The notes under the pieces were generated by a model. The model saw only the letters and a program-made list of their open reading frames with translations. It had not been told where the DNA came from and made no database searches. DNA of 64,000 nt, taken from assembly GCA_905220665.1 (NCBI GenBank), contig CAJNAR010000176.1:372001-436000 (forward strand), read 5' to 3'. A program made the translations under genes and the position numbers. This document shows, in pieces, positions 22,217-35,768 of the stretch. How positions within the stretch are numbered: the stretch's first letter is position 1; every line of letters starts with the position of its first letter. Source of the stretch: Albugo candida. Its lineage: Eukaryota; Oomycota; Peronosporomycetes; Albuginales; Albuginaceae.

Positions 22217-25200
22217 TATGCCATGAAAAAGTGCCGATCACATCGAAGAGTTCCAGACTCAGTTCACACAAACAGCAATGCTTTAGTAGCTACTGTATGA
22301 AGCTATTAGTATAATATAAAGATCATATATTACACTTATACTCAAGCCCTAAACCCTAATTGCCCACTGATGGCGACCAAGTTTTACGCTCAGATAGGAA
22401 ATACTAGTTAAATCTAGAGAAACAAGGCAACTTTTAGAGCCTTATAAATTATCCACAAGACATTCAATTTAAAATCCAAGTCTTTTGTTTTGAAGCGCTA
22501 GACTGTATCTATCATATAAAATGTCTGTTTTTGTTATGCGATGATTTATGCGTGAAGAGTAGTGAATTTACTAAATCCTAAAAGAGTTACAGGTATAGGT
22601 GGTGCGCACTGTATATAAAACATATGTGAGGAGAGGGGGGGATTCAGATAGCAAAGGGGGGGGGGGGGGTCTGGTTAGCAGCTCCCATAAAATATCGTGC
22701 AAACGTCCCGGAGTGGGAATGGTTAACGACTTCAAATTTTGATGAAATAATTTTTCTAAAAAACGATCGAACTCGGTTCTGCTTCCGTTAAATAAAAGTC
22801 GTACCGGTGACATCATTTAAGCTTCGCTTCTAAAAGCGAATTGTCTCGTAAAAATAGACAGAGACTGAGAGCATCTTCTCTGCTGATTTTTCCTAATAGT
22901 TCAAGCTCCCGAAGCGGCACGACCAGTACAGATCGAACAAGCTCATCCAGATTGGTCAAATGTACGTCTCTCGTATACTATCTTGATGAGTACCCTTCCA
23001 GTTTTTACAACATTCAGATTGACTTGTGCCACCGCATTTTTTAAGTGCTCGCAATTCAACATTTATATTTGGACCACGGAGTCATGCATTTCTGTTAATA
23101 AAAATCATGACTATGCCATGAGCTTGCTATACAAGTTGCCAATTTTTCCTTAACCGCACGGAATCATACACATTATGATTGAAGCCCTAAGCTAGACAAT
23201 TTTACGAAAGCGGTAGATTTAGTTTGAACAACTGAATGTAAAATAGTAGGAGGGAGTGTGTCCTTTCGACTCTTCTCAGGCAAATTTTTTTCTAAGATTA
23301 CACGAAGTCATAAATATAGCAAACAAGTCGTTGAAAAGAATGTGGATACTGGAACCTATTTTAAAAGCAAATACGGGCTTGAATCAAGAAATGCACATGT
23401 CGCACCCGAATTCATAGCCTTAGATTTTCGATGCCTTGTTGAAGAGGGATGAACAACAGATCAAACAGCACTAGAGCTTGGATTTCCCAAGCTATTCGGT
23501 CTTCATTCTTTCTTGCATCTATGATATTTTCTGGGTTATTATCCAAGCAGAAGGATAGCTTTTGTCGAATTCAATAAATATCTTTCTAATGTCTTGACAA
23601 CTGCGTCTATTCGAAAGTTGATGCTATTTAATTGACAAAACTATTGAGATCGTTGGTATCTACGATTTTGCGTGCCACGCGAAGTATGTATCTGGTCACA
23701 ACAACTGCAAAAACTGGTTTATAATAAGGTACCGCACTAGACACCAGCCAAGTTTCATTTCATTATTTCCCTTTTGTAGATCCTTAATCATGGTTGACAA
23801 TATACTTTGCGAATTTTGCCACTAAACAATCATTATCACCACATTTGACAAAGTGTCGACGTCGCCACCGAGTACTTTGTCGCGAATAGATCAGCTAAGT
23901 AAAACGTCAAAGCAATCTATGTCTATTTGATTGATGTGGTATCAGGAATATTAATTCCGTTCACAAGACAAGCTGCTATATAGAAATCACTGTTTAGGAA
24001 TAAGATCTTGATTGCACGTTGCAAAGTGCAGTCCGAAGTAAAGAACTATTTGAATATCGTCCAGTATAAACCATTTTGAACACTGTTAGATTTTCTTCAC
24101 CTGTAGCGTCAAGCGACTGGTTTTAAAAGTCTCTTTTAAACGGTGATCATCCAAGGGACTGCGCAGATAATACCTCAAATGCTTCTGTGGGAAATTTGCG
24201 GTATCCTGAATAGGATTGCGTTATTCATATGCGGCGGAGGCGCTTAGCACCGGAATCCTCGCAGTACGGATGCCGTTAATCTCTAAACACTGCTATTTCA
24301 AATGCGATTCTTCATTCAGTTGAATCCGGGCGAAAATTGGCGCATAGCAAAGTCATAAAGCTATTCACATTTGATTGAAGCTCTGATGTTTACAAATGAA
24401 GTGTCAGACTCACAGGGTGCGTGCCAGTGCTTCAGGTTGATATAGCAGTAAAGATTTCTTGTTTTGAGAAGGGTATTAAAAAAGGATGAATCACACCGTG
24501 CCCCATACACGATTGAGGGAATGGCCAACCACCAGGCAAACATCATTCAATACGATCAGTAAAAATACGAATTGGGCACCATGATGAGCACTTCCGAATC
24601 TCTAGATTTTAACTGTGAAGTTGAAGATCATCATATCACTGAGGGTACATATGGAGTACCAGCTCGATTATTTGTTGTTCTAGAATTCTAAAAAGGTGCA
24701 TATACGTTGAATCCAACACTACCTTCATTTTTTTTTCATATTTTGAGCTCCGAAAGTATTCACCTCCGTGATAGAACTCCGTGGATACTTCAATACGTAG
24801 CACTTATTAAATCGGTTTCAGTTCCAATTCTCTACTTGCACATTCTCGATCCAAAGCACGTAAAGACTGCGCCAAGGAATCCTCTAAATCGTGTTCGAGG
24901 CATCTTGATCGGGATGATTTACATAGTTCAAAGCTTTTATCCCAATCCATTCGAAAGCTTAATCTTCTATACTAATAACTGTCCTCAAAATAGGCGATTC
25001 CAGGAAATGGAAATACTAATCAAAATGGAGTAGAAGAATCAATGAGTTTGAAGTATCTCCGACGTGGAACACCTCCGATGGCGGTATTTTTTTCACGCAT
25101 CACCTCGTGCGATCGCTGATTAATAAGATTTTTCAATATTAACGCTTGAATCTTCCCTTGAAGTTCAAAGAGCTGTTCTCGATGTATTAGAATGATGTGA

Positions 25201-26440
25201 GCGATATTGAAGTCATGATTTCTTTTCCTTCTCAGAAAGATCTGGCTCCCGTACTTTCCACGAGGTTTATGAGGTCAAATGGCACGATCTGAACAATTAA
25301 GAAATTTGGTCATAATCTCTACAGCATCTTTCAAACCTCCAATTGCGTAAAAACAGCACGTATTGAGACCGCACTCACTCGGAAATGACATACAAATACA
25401 GTGTAGACTCGATGGGCGCAGGCGAAGGTAAATTCGGAAATGAATATTTCTTGGTCCTTAGTTCGCAGACAGCTTTGCTGCTGATAAGCCATTTCTATAT
25501 TAGACAGACTGTACCAGTCCCACTGATTTATCTAGACCAAGAAAAAGCCTTGGATCTTTCTAAGCGCTTTTAGAACGTTCTGCAAGCTTCTTTAGTGACG
25601 TCAGACTGTGAAGTCATTCCCATATCAGGAATATATGAAGCCATGCAAGCAATATGCGGTATTATATCAACATACAACAATAGCGATTAGTCCTCAACCA
25701 CTCGAATGTGGGAAGCTTCCATGAAGTTTTCCTGCCAGTACATCGAGCTGTCTTTAAAGTGTGCCACGATATTTACACGTTCCAATATGATCCAAATATA
25801 GATCGAAGCCATCTCAACGTTCTTAACGCCTCCAAATCGTTGACAACCTTACCGAAAAAGTTTGCCGATAAGTCCGGCCTGTTGCAAAAAATTCAAAAAG
25901 TTGAATAGTGCAGTACATCGATATATTATTGATCCTTACTATCAATACAAAATTTATTTGACCAAATCATTCAAAAGAGGATCCTCCTGAGGTGGTGTAT
26001 AAATATATGATTGAATAAAAATAGGGAAATAGAAAATCGGCGCACCCCCGCTTGGGTACGCCAATTCATTCACTTTTGATTCTGCCGAAAGAGGCAATTG
26101 AGTACTCGCAAGCTGACAATAGATAACGAGCGCTTTGTCCCAGAATTCAAAAGCCACTAGATAGTGAATTCCTGACTCTTGATTCATAACATTTACCCGT
26201 ATTGCGATCCTCTCCGTTCCATGTTACTACATCTTCTAGACTCTGCATTAACAGTTTGGACAATTATCTTCTATGTATCCTCTACCCTTGCAAGCCTCTA
26301 ATCTTGTTTCTCTACTTCTATACATCTATTTGTCTTCTCAACATGATATCCCCTCCAAAATGCCAGTATTCAACAACTGAAGAGTTCATTTAGCAAGTTC
26401 AAATTATGCGCTCATGTGCACGGGTATTCTGCAACCAAAA
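22217..26440. other. long non-coding stretch, no gene recognised
   Basis: About 4.2 kb without a supported gene. A run of 14 G interrupts a G-rich tract at 22635-22672. Open frames at 24707-25033, 25385-25573 and 25708-25908 (plus) and 25954-26187 (minus) have ordinary composition but no motif I recognise. The three plus frames could be pieces of one decayed gene. Codon-level support is lacking. Confidence 0.45.
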
Positions 26441-26479
26441 TACGCACAACTGGCTCCAGCACCAGGATGAACTGCGACA

Positions 26480-27336
26480 GACGTGGTGTACACCAGAGAA
26501 GAAAGACAACAAATGACTGAAGGCAATATACACGAGCGCACATGGGCTTGTAGATGCAAACTCGACGCTTTCGCCTATTGGAATCGACTGTTACGAGGTG
26601 AAGGACGAAGCCAGCGCGCTTCTTGGAACGACGAGCGAAGCTGGACAGCCATCAATTAAGGACTTTCAGACGCTTGTTGGAAGGCTATTGTGGGTGGCGC
26701 AGTGCACGCGGCCAGATGTGTCGTTCGTTATGCCCAAAGCGACGCGCCAAATGCACCAGTCACGTGTTTACGATTGAAAGTTGGCGAAGCGCGTTTTACG
26801 CTACCTAAAAAAGGACTCAATGACTAGAGCTGCAGATGACACCAATAGTTGAAGTGCGGGAGACTCCGACGGTGGAGTCACAAAGTGACGCAGATTTTGC
26901 AATTGATAAGAAGGACCGCAAGTTGCTGACTAGAAACGTCGTTTTGTTCAACGGCATGCCAGTAAGCTGTTGATCGAAAAAACAAGGCGGCTTCTCCAAG
27001 TCTACTATGAAAGCTGAGTTTGTTGCTACTTCCGAAACCTCGCGCGATTTACTCGGCATCCATGAGATGCTGGGCGAGGTCAACACGGTGCCATCTCTGC
27101 CCATGCTAATGCATGCGGATAGCCAGGCGTCCATCAAGCAAATTGAAGGCGAGGCATCATCGATCAAGGCTAAACACATTGATGTTTGTCTCAAGTGTGT
27201 TTGCGACAGCGCCAGACGCGGCATTGTGATCGCGCAATACATGCGCTCGGTGAAGATGCTCGCAGACTTGCTGACCAAAGCACTGGACCCAGCAAAGCTT
27301 GAAAGTTTGCTTGCACTCATGCGCTTGGAGTATTAG
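26480..27336 (+). mobile_element. copia fragment: RT tail and RNase H
   Basis: Plus-strand remnant of a copia element related to the one at 2.4-7.4 kb. Segments in order: IGIDCYEVKDEASALL (near 26580), TLVGRLLWVAQCTRPDVSF, a KRVLRYLKK step near 26800, DADFAIDKK near 26890, then an open frame 27007-27336 with MKAEFVATSETSRDLLGIHE, ASIKQIEGEASS and ADLLTKAL. These are the RT connection and the RNase H domain (D-E-D-type residues visible). It has several stops and frameshifts before 27007. No LTR was recognised on either side, so it is truncated at both ends. Confidence 0.8.
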
Positions 27337-30300
27337 TTCAAGGACTTTGAGATAAGCAAAAATTGTAGCCTAAGAGGTAAGTGGGGATGGTGATCATGGT
27401 GCGGCCGAGATGACTGCATCCGAGGAAGAGTGTTGGAAACGGTGAGAAAAGTTAATGGATCAAGTGAATCTCTAGGAGCTTCGATGAGCAAGGAAGAGGC
27501 GGATGTCAGATCTCGGCAGATAGGTATAGCAATTGTTGCACGTTGGTTACAGAATTCAGGTAGAGCCTGAGAAAAAGGTAGTTCGGCAAAGGTGGACAGT
27601 AAGGCATAGAGGGGAAAGAATAGCAGGTAAGGACAAACATAATACACAGAATCAATTTCGCCATCAACAACGCACCCAACCTTTACAACAGTTGCTTTAC
27701 AAGAAACTGTTACCGTGCTGATCCTCGCAACTATTTTCCCATTGCATGGACTGCGTGATCTTGTAGGTAATATCGAGGATACTCACGTACGGACTGTAGC
27801 AGCGTCTTCCAAAAGCTGATGAAGCAGGATCGTGTCGCTAATCGTGATGAAAAACCATACGAAACCTTTCTTGAATGGGAAACTGTACGATCGAGTGGAT
27901 TGGTCGTAAATGTTTGAGATTTTGCCAAAAAGAAACGTGCAACGTCTCATCCAGTGAACACATATTCTTTACAAAAAACACGAATGTTTCGTTGTTGTTA
28001 ATGGAACGCGTTTACCCAAAATCACTTTTCAAATGGATTGAAACAAGGTGATCCGCCTACACATTGCTCTTTTTCATGACGATTGGGCTTTTGCAAAATT
28101 TGTCGCGAAGGAATGATGGACCTTGCTTATGCATCTAGTGAATGGATACAGGAAGGGTGGGTTTTGTCGACGACTTGACCTTATTATCCTTTTTGCTCAG
28201 TAGAGTGGAGTAGCAGCTCGAGATGTTCAGGAATATTGCCATGGTACAAGTGCAAGTTTAATTCGTGCAAGTCACTTTGCTTTCACTAAATTAACATCGA
28301 GTATGTCAACCGTTTGCAAAAATAAAAGCACTCGTACCGATCATTATTGGGAATTCCATTCAGCCACCTCCTTGTTTGTGATATAATGATTGGGGAGTAA
28401 AGATCGATCTTAGAGAGGATTTCGTTGGTGGTTCCCGTCGAGAAGAATATTCTTTGAAAGATGCTGGTCGCACTTACTATGGTTTTATTAGCTTTATGGC
28501 ACTCAGAACTCATTACAACATTTCGCAACATTTACTTCGATACTGGAAGTCGATGCTCAATCGAATTTGTTTCAAGTTTGAATTCTGAACGAGCTCACCA
28601 CACAGTCAACCTTCTTTTCTCGCAGCGCAACTAAAGAAACAAAGCTTTCAGTTTTTACGACAATTTATACTTGATTCCAGTTCAGCTTCATCCAGCAAAT
28701 GGTGATACAGTAATAGAGATCACAAAATGCATCTTGCCTAATAATAGGCTATATCGAGCACTCTCTTTCCTCGCGATATCAGCACGCCGTCATGCGACCA
28801 TGGTTCGTTGGAATGTAGCGTCATCTTGGTGAAAGCAGGCATAGTTTTGAATGCACATGATGATTTGTGAATTTGACTGCTGGAAGAACCCGAGCTCGAA
28901 ATGTTAAGATCCAAAATGATAGTGGGAACTGGATGAATTCCGTGGAGACGATTATAAAGCCTTCCAAGAACTCCAAATATCGATTCCGAAGTATAGTTGG
29001 AAATGTATACCGCTTTAACAAAATTTTAATGCCAAACCGAACCGGATACGCCTGTTCTGATTTCCATTCGGAACAGGAAAAACGTCAACCGTTTGAGCTC
29101 GCGAACATTCTGCGATGCGTCGATATGAAGTCGGCGCAAAAAGATCGATGTAGAAAAGTTTCACAACTGTAGAGCTTCACTTGAGCTAACTCGCAGTATG
29201 AAATTTGGAGCTGATGCGATCCAGACCGTTCCTTCACCAAAAAAGACACATAAAGATCGTGTCCGAAACGCATGAACAAATCGCATCCGCCAATTACGCG
29301 CTGCTTCGGGAAGTATTCTCAGACATCGACAATAAGCAGAGGCACTTCTTGACCGTTTTGTCTGCTTGATATGAAGCTGAGGGCGACATAAAACCGTATC
29401 GGAGCATACAACATGTTTGGTGAGAAATAGCTCTTGTTATGATGGATCTTTGTCGGTAAGATCTCATAGGCTTTGGTGCTACAAAATACATTGTCGTGAA
29501 GTGGAAATGTACCATCAAGTGTTCTTCGACTGCAGCACGATCAGTCCAATTTGGGAAGAACTAATTCCTCTTTGGTAAATCTTCTTTTCCGTTCGACCAC
29601 GATCGACACATTTAGTATGCACGTATTCCGTTATTTTACGGTGCGTGGAAACCTTTTCGACTGATGCTGTAGGATGGTTGGTTTTCATTAGTCGCGCCTG
29701 CTATTCATTTTATTTGATTAATCGGAATAGCAGAGTTTACACCTTAGACACCTACTGTTTGTACTATTTCTGTGATTTACAGCGCATTCAGTTGTCACAT
29801 CTGATATTCCAAAGGAGTGCTATCGTGCTTAGCATCCGACCGATTGCGTCATATCAAAACATACGGTGCAGCCCGGGAATCCTTCTCCGCTTGGACTCGT
29901 TTACTTGAGAGTCGACGAGGATTAGAGTAACAAGTCGATCCGGTAGCCTATCTCCTCAGTGTTACTCACATTCTATCCGCTAAAGTGCGGTGTGAATTAA
30001 TCTTCACCCATCTTGCATATATTCATATATGTATTGGAGTCTAGGTACTTCAAGAAGTAATCGCCGTTCAATTGTAGTACTTTAATCACGTTCGTCTAAC
30101 GTGCTGACGGAGGGTGTTTCGTCAAAATGTTACCTAAGTGAAGAAGGACTTCCTCGAGTGAGAATACAAAATTCAAGTGGGAATACAAGCAATTGATTCA
30201 CCGACTACTACTAATATAACGATAAAAAACTAGGTCTTGCGTGGATCAGTACAGAAACGATTATTTTGAGATAGAAACTCGGTGGGTATTCACTCGAAAA

Positions 30301-30487
30301 TCGACCTCGTACTAAGTCGCAGCGAGTGTTTTTGAATGGCGCTTGAATACATAGTGCAGCGTCTAAAAAACTGTCAACATGTCCCCTTATACCGTTTACA
30401 TAATGAGATAGAAGGGAAACAACACAAAAGACATGCAAATGACACGTTTTTTTCTTCGTTTTTACCTCGCAAAATGACAAGAATCTA
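27337..30487. other. long stretch without a recognised gene
   Basis: About 3.1 kb. The most gene-like piece is an open plus frame at 28867-29172, with ordinary residues and several charged runs, flanked by further short open stretches to 29500. It matches no family I know. No repeat shared with the rest of the window was noticed. Confidence 0.45.
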
Positions 30488-30770
30488 CTAATGTATCGTT
30501 GCGGTTCCAATCTTACAATTAGGATCATAAACCAGACCTGTTGTATGGTTGGCGTAGGTTCGTTTTCCCGTACTTTTATGCTCCATGTAATAACGAACGG
30601 TGTTTTGTCCGTTCGTGGACACTATATCATCAGATGAGAAGTTCATCCTAGGTATGACGCCACGCACGTTGTCCGAGCAAACATTTTCAGCAGTACAAGT
30701 GCTGGGTCTAGAGCATATTTTCTGCAAACTTCTGCATGGTCCGCCACTGGCTTCTAAAAAAAAGTTGAAT
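30488..30770 (-). pseudogene. six-cysteine secreted family, C-terminal remnant (member B)
   Basis: The minus frame ending at 30488 encodes a segment with Cys-x6-Cys-x5-Cys-x5-Cys (from PCRSLQKICSRPSTC) followed by GVIPRMNFSSDD, YYM and a late TGKRTYA step. The same order occurs in member A at 35769-36395 (Cys-x5-Cys-x5-Cys, GVLPGFGFKTDDD, FFM, TGKYTTA), and both end about 15 residues later. No signal peptide or N-terminal half is in frame upstream, where the sequence is interrupted and G-rich. I read it as a 5'-truncated paralogue. Confidence 0.62.
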
Positions 30771-30939
30771 AGACACCAGCAGACACAAAAAAATAGTCTT
30801 CAACTTTGGGCTCAGCGGACAATGATTTTTCTTCGGGGTGGGGTGGGGGGTGGGATTATAGCAGATTTGACATACAAAACCAACAGGTGAGTAAAATGCT
30901 TTGCAATCAATTTTTGCCCAGCATCAACAAAGAGCAGAC
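30771..30939. other. G-rich spacer
   Basis: Contains a short run of G-rich repeats (GGGGTGGGGTGGGGGGTGGG near 30837). No gene. Confidence 0.4.
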
Positions 30940-32275
30940 GAAATCTCCAGGTTTCAAATGCCATTGCTCCATGTCGTGGGTGTGGCATGTACAAACCAGT
31001 CATATTCCCTTTGCTATGTTTTCTTGTGACACGAATCAGAAGATGATTACATTTGGGCACTGGGGCAAATGAAGGTATTTTTCAAGATAGAATCACTGGG
31101 CCAATTGTCATTGTCATTGACAGAGAATTAGCATTGATGTCTGCAATCTCACAGGTTCTACTTAAAGCGACGAATCTGCTTTGCATATGGCATGTGCATA
31201 ATAATATCCTGGCAAATGCTAAATAGCACTTTCCAAAGGACGAAGACTGGAAAGAATCTTTCAGAAAGTGGCACGGATTTACCGCTCTACCACTGAACAG
31301 GAATTCGAAGAGAATCGGGTGCTCCTCAACGATGTTATTAATGAGACTGGCTGTGCGTATTTACAATCCACATGGGTTCCGCACAAGGAGAATTTCATCC
31401 CTGCTTGGACCAAAAATAAAGCATTTTGGGCATGTAGCTACCTCTCGCGTTGAAGGTGGACATGCAACCTTGAAGAAATGGATTGCAGTTTCAACAGTAG
31501 GTTTGGCAGCAGTTTATGAGAACAGGTTTTTGTAGCTCAACAGCAGCGCCAAGGAATACGTCAAACAGTTGCATACGATCGTTCACATTATTGTCCCCCT
31601 TAGTGGGAGCTTCTGGACAACCGTGAATAGAAAGATTTCACATTATGCATGAAATTAAGTATGTAACACTACTGTGTGCATACAGCTGTGTACAGTACTG
31701 CCAACTTCCGTACTGACCATATTTTCTTTTCTGCAGGCTTCAAGTAGTACCAAAAGGCACGATCGATGGAGAGCAATAAAAAATGCACTGGAGCATTAAC
31801 GAGCACTAAAGTATTGCCTTGCTCTCATGCCACCAAAGAGCTTCAAAAAATGGGGTCAAACTTGCATATTGCTCATCTCCATGAGCGCTGGTGGCTTCAC
31901 AAGCCTGTACATCCCACACTGTGCCCTGCAATACCTTGTCAGGAGAAAACAAGCTTTTCGGACATTGTGAAAAATTTGCAAGAGCGTTATTCGGTCTTTC
32001 CTCCACACAGACAGCGCCTTTTTGAGCAGGATCTCAATTGCCTTGCATCTATTCCAAGCCCTGGGGTAAATGATCCTGCCACAGTAGCCTCACGTGAACG
32101 GCCGGAGGGATCAACGAGTACCAAATGAGAGCTGTCCGCATTTGATTACATTGAGAGGGAGAGGCAGGAACTGCCAAAACGAAGATGCGGGTCCTGCAAA
32201 CAAGAAGGTTACAACAGGCGCACATATCCACAACCCAAATTTAACAAAACAAATCTGTGATTCAATTCAGGGGGT
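30940..32275 (+). pseudogene. MULE transposase, catalytic and C-terminal half, degenerate
   Basis: Pieces in alternating plus frames match a Mutator-like transposase. There is an EDYIWAL-like step near 31045 and an IVIDRELALMSAIS step near 31110, which is the D-R-E-L-A-L catalytic signature. Then come NLLCIWHVHNN near 31180, EFEENRVLLNDV near 31300, YLQSTWVPHKENF near 31370, and a SRVEGGHATLKKW step near 31440. After a gap, a SWIM-like CTGALTSTKVLPCSH lies near 31800, followed by a conserved tail with a Cys-x2-Cys pair near 32190. At least six frameshifts or stops. It complements the N-terminal half at 18.5-19.7 kb in content, though on the opposite strand. Confidence 0.68.
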
Positions 32276-32415
32276 GTGATGAGACCGGCTCCCATTCAAT
32301 CAGGAAAATTAGGGGGTGTAGCGATACCGATTCCCATTTAGGCGGTATAACGATACCGATTCCCATTTAGGGGGTGTGGCCATACCAAAAGTGGGGTGTG
32401 GCTATACCGAATCGC
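32268..32415. repeat. short imperfect tandem repeats, possible MULE end
   Basis: Units of about 30-45 bases built on GGGGGTGTAGCGATACCG followed by ATTCCCATTTA repeat four to five times. They lie immediately after the MULE coding remnant, where a terminal inverted repeat would be expected. I did not find the inverted partner on the left side of the remnant. Confidence 0.5.
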
Positions 32416-33932
32416 TTGATAAATCATACTGTATAATCAAAGCCAATCCGGAAGAACATGTTTCGCGTAACATCAATAGTATCTTGCTAGACATCCGTAA
32501 GCATCCTTTATGTGCACAATTCTTTATAAATGGAAAAAGAAAAGATTAAAAGCTATCCGTGGAGTGCTGCCTGAACGAATTTTTATATGCAACAAAACGC
32601 TTTCATCAGCAACGAAAAATCGCGCATGTAACATTTCGACAGTGCGGCAAAGTCGGTATTTGTTTTTTTATCTGTCAGCCTGTGGCGATTATAAAGGGTG
32701 CGAGAATTGAATAACATTACCCAAAGTCATACAATGTGATATCATAAGATCCTGCGATGTGACACCCTCGCTACTGAGATTACTGTTTTCTAGTTGCATG
32801 TTACAGCGTTTCTCTTGTACGTTTTGTCCATGGAAACGCTACTGATATGTCTTGCAATTGATGCTTTGGTTTTACACTTTCTCTGAGAATAGCTCCGTAA
32901 TTTTCTGTAGCTATATGCCGTTTTCAAAATCCGAGTGCTTCTTATCACGACTTATGTCGTATTCCGGTTTTATAATTGATGTAGAATGCTGAGAAATAGT
33001 AGTATTGAAGCATGCAGATAAAGGCACAAATAGCAAGCAGAAAACTACTTGAACTCCTTGCACCTATTTGACCCTATTTCCAACACAGTTTTACCCTCAC
33101 ATCGCACTGTGTGGAAATCCTCTTCACTACCAGAAAGAGTTTAATCTTCAAGTCGACATTCCCATCGTGATGTTAGTCCACTGACACACCTGAACTATAT
33201 AATAGTCAAATAGCACCAATCGAGATTTTGAAGGAATCGGATGTATGATGTCAATGTTTCTAAACATATCGTCCGCTTCGATAGCCTTAGTAGCGATGCT
33301 TTGGTCCAAACAAAGAGTTCCAAGATGCTCGACCCCACAGCGTACTCTGTGGAGGTATCGCAAGTAACACAGATATAATGCGAGAATTGAACGCAATGTA
33401 TTACACAAACATCGCCTGCCCTTGCGACGTTTAAGAGAGCAATCAAGTCTTTGAGAAAGTTTCTTTGCTTTCAAGAGGATCGGAGTTAAACTCCATTCTT
33501 ATACGCCTGGCCCAGATACTCGAACAGCGCATGATCTTTGTGTCTTTATCTTCTCTAACATATTTTAAAGCGCTTTGATTGGAAATGTCTTCGAATGGTT
33601 CGAATGTTGGTACTCGTTGTGTGCTGTACTTTACAAGGAGTGCTAATATTGTCGAAGTAGACTGCTTTAGAAAACGACGATTTCAATTGCTCCAGGTGAA
33701 GCGTAGTGCTCATGCTACAACACAATCCAGAGCTCAGCGACTGTCCTTGTCAGTGTGGTCGTATATAGAGTAGCTCAGACTCATTATTTTGGTCACAATC
33801 AAAACGAGATGCTGCCGTGACTTCACCGCGGCATCAGAATACCAAGTGCAATATTATGTCATAATGTTCATTCATCAATCAGAACTGAGGTTGAATTGGT
33901 AAGATTCGAAGGGTAAGACGGAAATGTAGTTT
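32416..33932. other. no gene recognised
   Basis: About 1.5 kb. A minus frame at 33148-33474 contains an FRNIDIIHPIPSKSR segment that faintly recalls AAA-type ATPase text, but no Walker motif is in view and I do not assign it. Confidence 0.4.
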
Positions 33933-34509
33933 TTATGCAATTAGTAAATGTGATGCGAGGGCTATTACAGAGTCTTGCTTAGAAGGTTTTGATGCACGGG
34001 TCAAAGCCTGTGAATATATGTAGCTACGCAGGTAAGCTTCGATTTCGGACGTCAGGTCGCCAATGAAGGCTTTCATGGAGCCGGCAGTAGTTATCTGCAC
34101 CGTGACTATATTGCACATGTAATAACGAGCTTTTCTCTTTTCCTTCGGATTATCATTGGATTTGAATGCCACTTCTGGTACATCACCAGAAGTGTTACAT
34201 CAATGCAAGGATTTGTTGCTTGAACCTTGGCGATTTGGGATAATATATTGCATGCCGCAGTTATGTCGGTGGTTTTCACGGTCTTCCCGAATTTTTTGTC
34301 GTCATGGTGCTCTAAAAAAGAGCATTCATATTGGAATCATCAATTTTTCTGATGGACACTGCCGTTATCTTTTGGAAGAAGGCTTGAACAATTCTGACAC
34401 AGAGTTCGATGCCACTTACATTGTGTCGTAGTGCATGTAGAAAATCATTCAGGCAGCGATCACCGACAGCATCAAACTTTTTTTCGCATTTATGAGTAAT
34501 TGTGAACAT
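33933..34509 (-). pseudogene. six-cysteine secreted family, decayed member D
   Basis: Minus-strand remnant in three frames. The N-terminal part has ELCVRIVQAFF, aligning with EPCLQIIQVSF of member A. The middle, after a frameshift, has ECSFLEHHDDKKF, aligning with ECFFAKNYHENEF. The C-terminal part (VPEVAFKSNDNPKEK, then YYMCN) aligns with LPGFGFKTDDDPKKK and FFMRN. The central triple-cysteine section is largely missing. It lies about 1.3 kb downstream of member A on the same strand, suggesting tandem duplication. No signal peptide is in frame. Not functional as it stands. Confidence 0.65.
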
Positions 34510-35768
34510 GAGAAAAAAACAGAAAGATGTCTAGCGAGATACTGTTGGTGATACTCGGAAGATACTCTTCCGAAGTGGTCTTTACTCTACAGATGCTTTT
34601 CAAGGGACAAGCGGCGACAGAAGCAAATCAGCTTGCGTTATGTCGAACCTTACTTGAAAAAAAAGTCAATACAATGTACCGTTTGTACTTGAGGTGAGCG
34701 TTCAGGCTCCCTCGATACTTTTATCTGCTCATAATCTGTTCGCACCCATTGTAATTCGCTCATGGGGTATTGTGCTATGTTTGACACTAGACCTGCTTTA
34801 TCGCAGACTTTCTCTCATCGATAGTTAGGAGCTTCTTCTATAGTGTATAAAACCCGCACGGTCCATATTTTATATGAGACACCAATTAAGCTCATGCACA
34901 CGACATCGTACTCGACAAATCGCAACCTCATCGACAAAGTGCGCATTCTTATTTAAGGCAACCGATGTTTATGGCTCACGCTCAGTTCAACACTCGCACC
35001 AGATACAGCCTCAGTTGAGGATGTCTATGTACTACAATAAGACGAACAGACTTGGTAGGCTGTGTTAAGCTATGAGCGTTCATACAAAATCATATGCATG
35101 AGAATACCCGAGCCTGTTGATAGATTATACAGCTGCTAAGATCTTTTACTATCGCTGTACCCAGCATGCAGTAGAAAATTACTTTCAAAGGTACAATGAT
35201 CATCAAATCGTTTCCGCCACCATATGAACTTGACGAGGAGAAATATCAAAGTCACTCCTTGGTTATGAGCTGATACAGCACCTTTCGAGAACACAGGCGT
35301 ATGTCTTAATCGTAAGACTGCCTTCGAGTGTGCCAAATATGCGCACTAATGGCTCTGTGCCAAGTGTAGAGTTAGTGCCTACAATGCCATCTATAAGTAG
35401 GATTCAATTGCATCCATCTCGTCGGCATAAAAGCAGACGCAATTCAATGCGTAACACTATGTCGCATTAGTTCTTTAGCAATTAGATACGGGGTCGAACT
35501 ATGGACATTTGAAAGGGTCCGAGGAAAGTGTAGTTATTCATGCGATGTCAGAAAAGGTGGTGCGGGGAACACTACCAAATCCTCCTCGCAAGAATGGGAT
35601 ACAACACACGCGTCTAGATGGAGCTCCGTCTCCCATGGTGTCGCGTCGGATACTGGCAACGTGGCGGTTTGACTGAGCAAGTGATAAGAGAAAAGATAAG
35701 GAAAAAATAGACATCCAAAAGGCAAGTTCAAAATTCGAACGGTTACACGACATAAAATGACCAGGAAA
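34510..35768. other. spacer between secreted-family members, no gene
   Basis: About 1.25 kb with only small frames; nothing recognised. Confidence 0.45.

Noticed and set aside
22345..22358. CCCTAAACCCTAA, like a plant-type telomere repeat
   Set aside because: Only two units. Not enough to call an interstitial telomere.
22635..22672. G-quadruplex regulatory element
   Set aside because: A plain G homopolymer far from any gene; homopolymer length may also be a sequencing artefact.
33148..33474. AAA-ATPase-like minus-strand frame
   Set aside because: Resemblance limited to one short segment; no Walker A or B motif.
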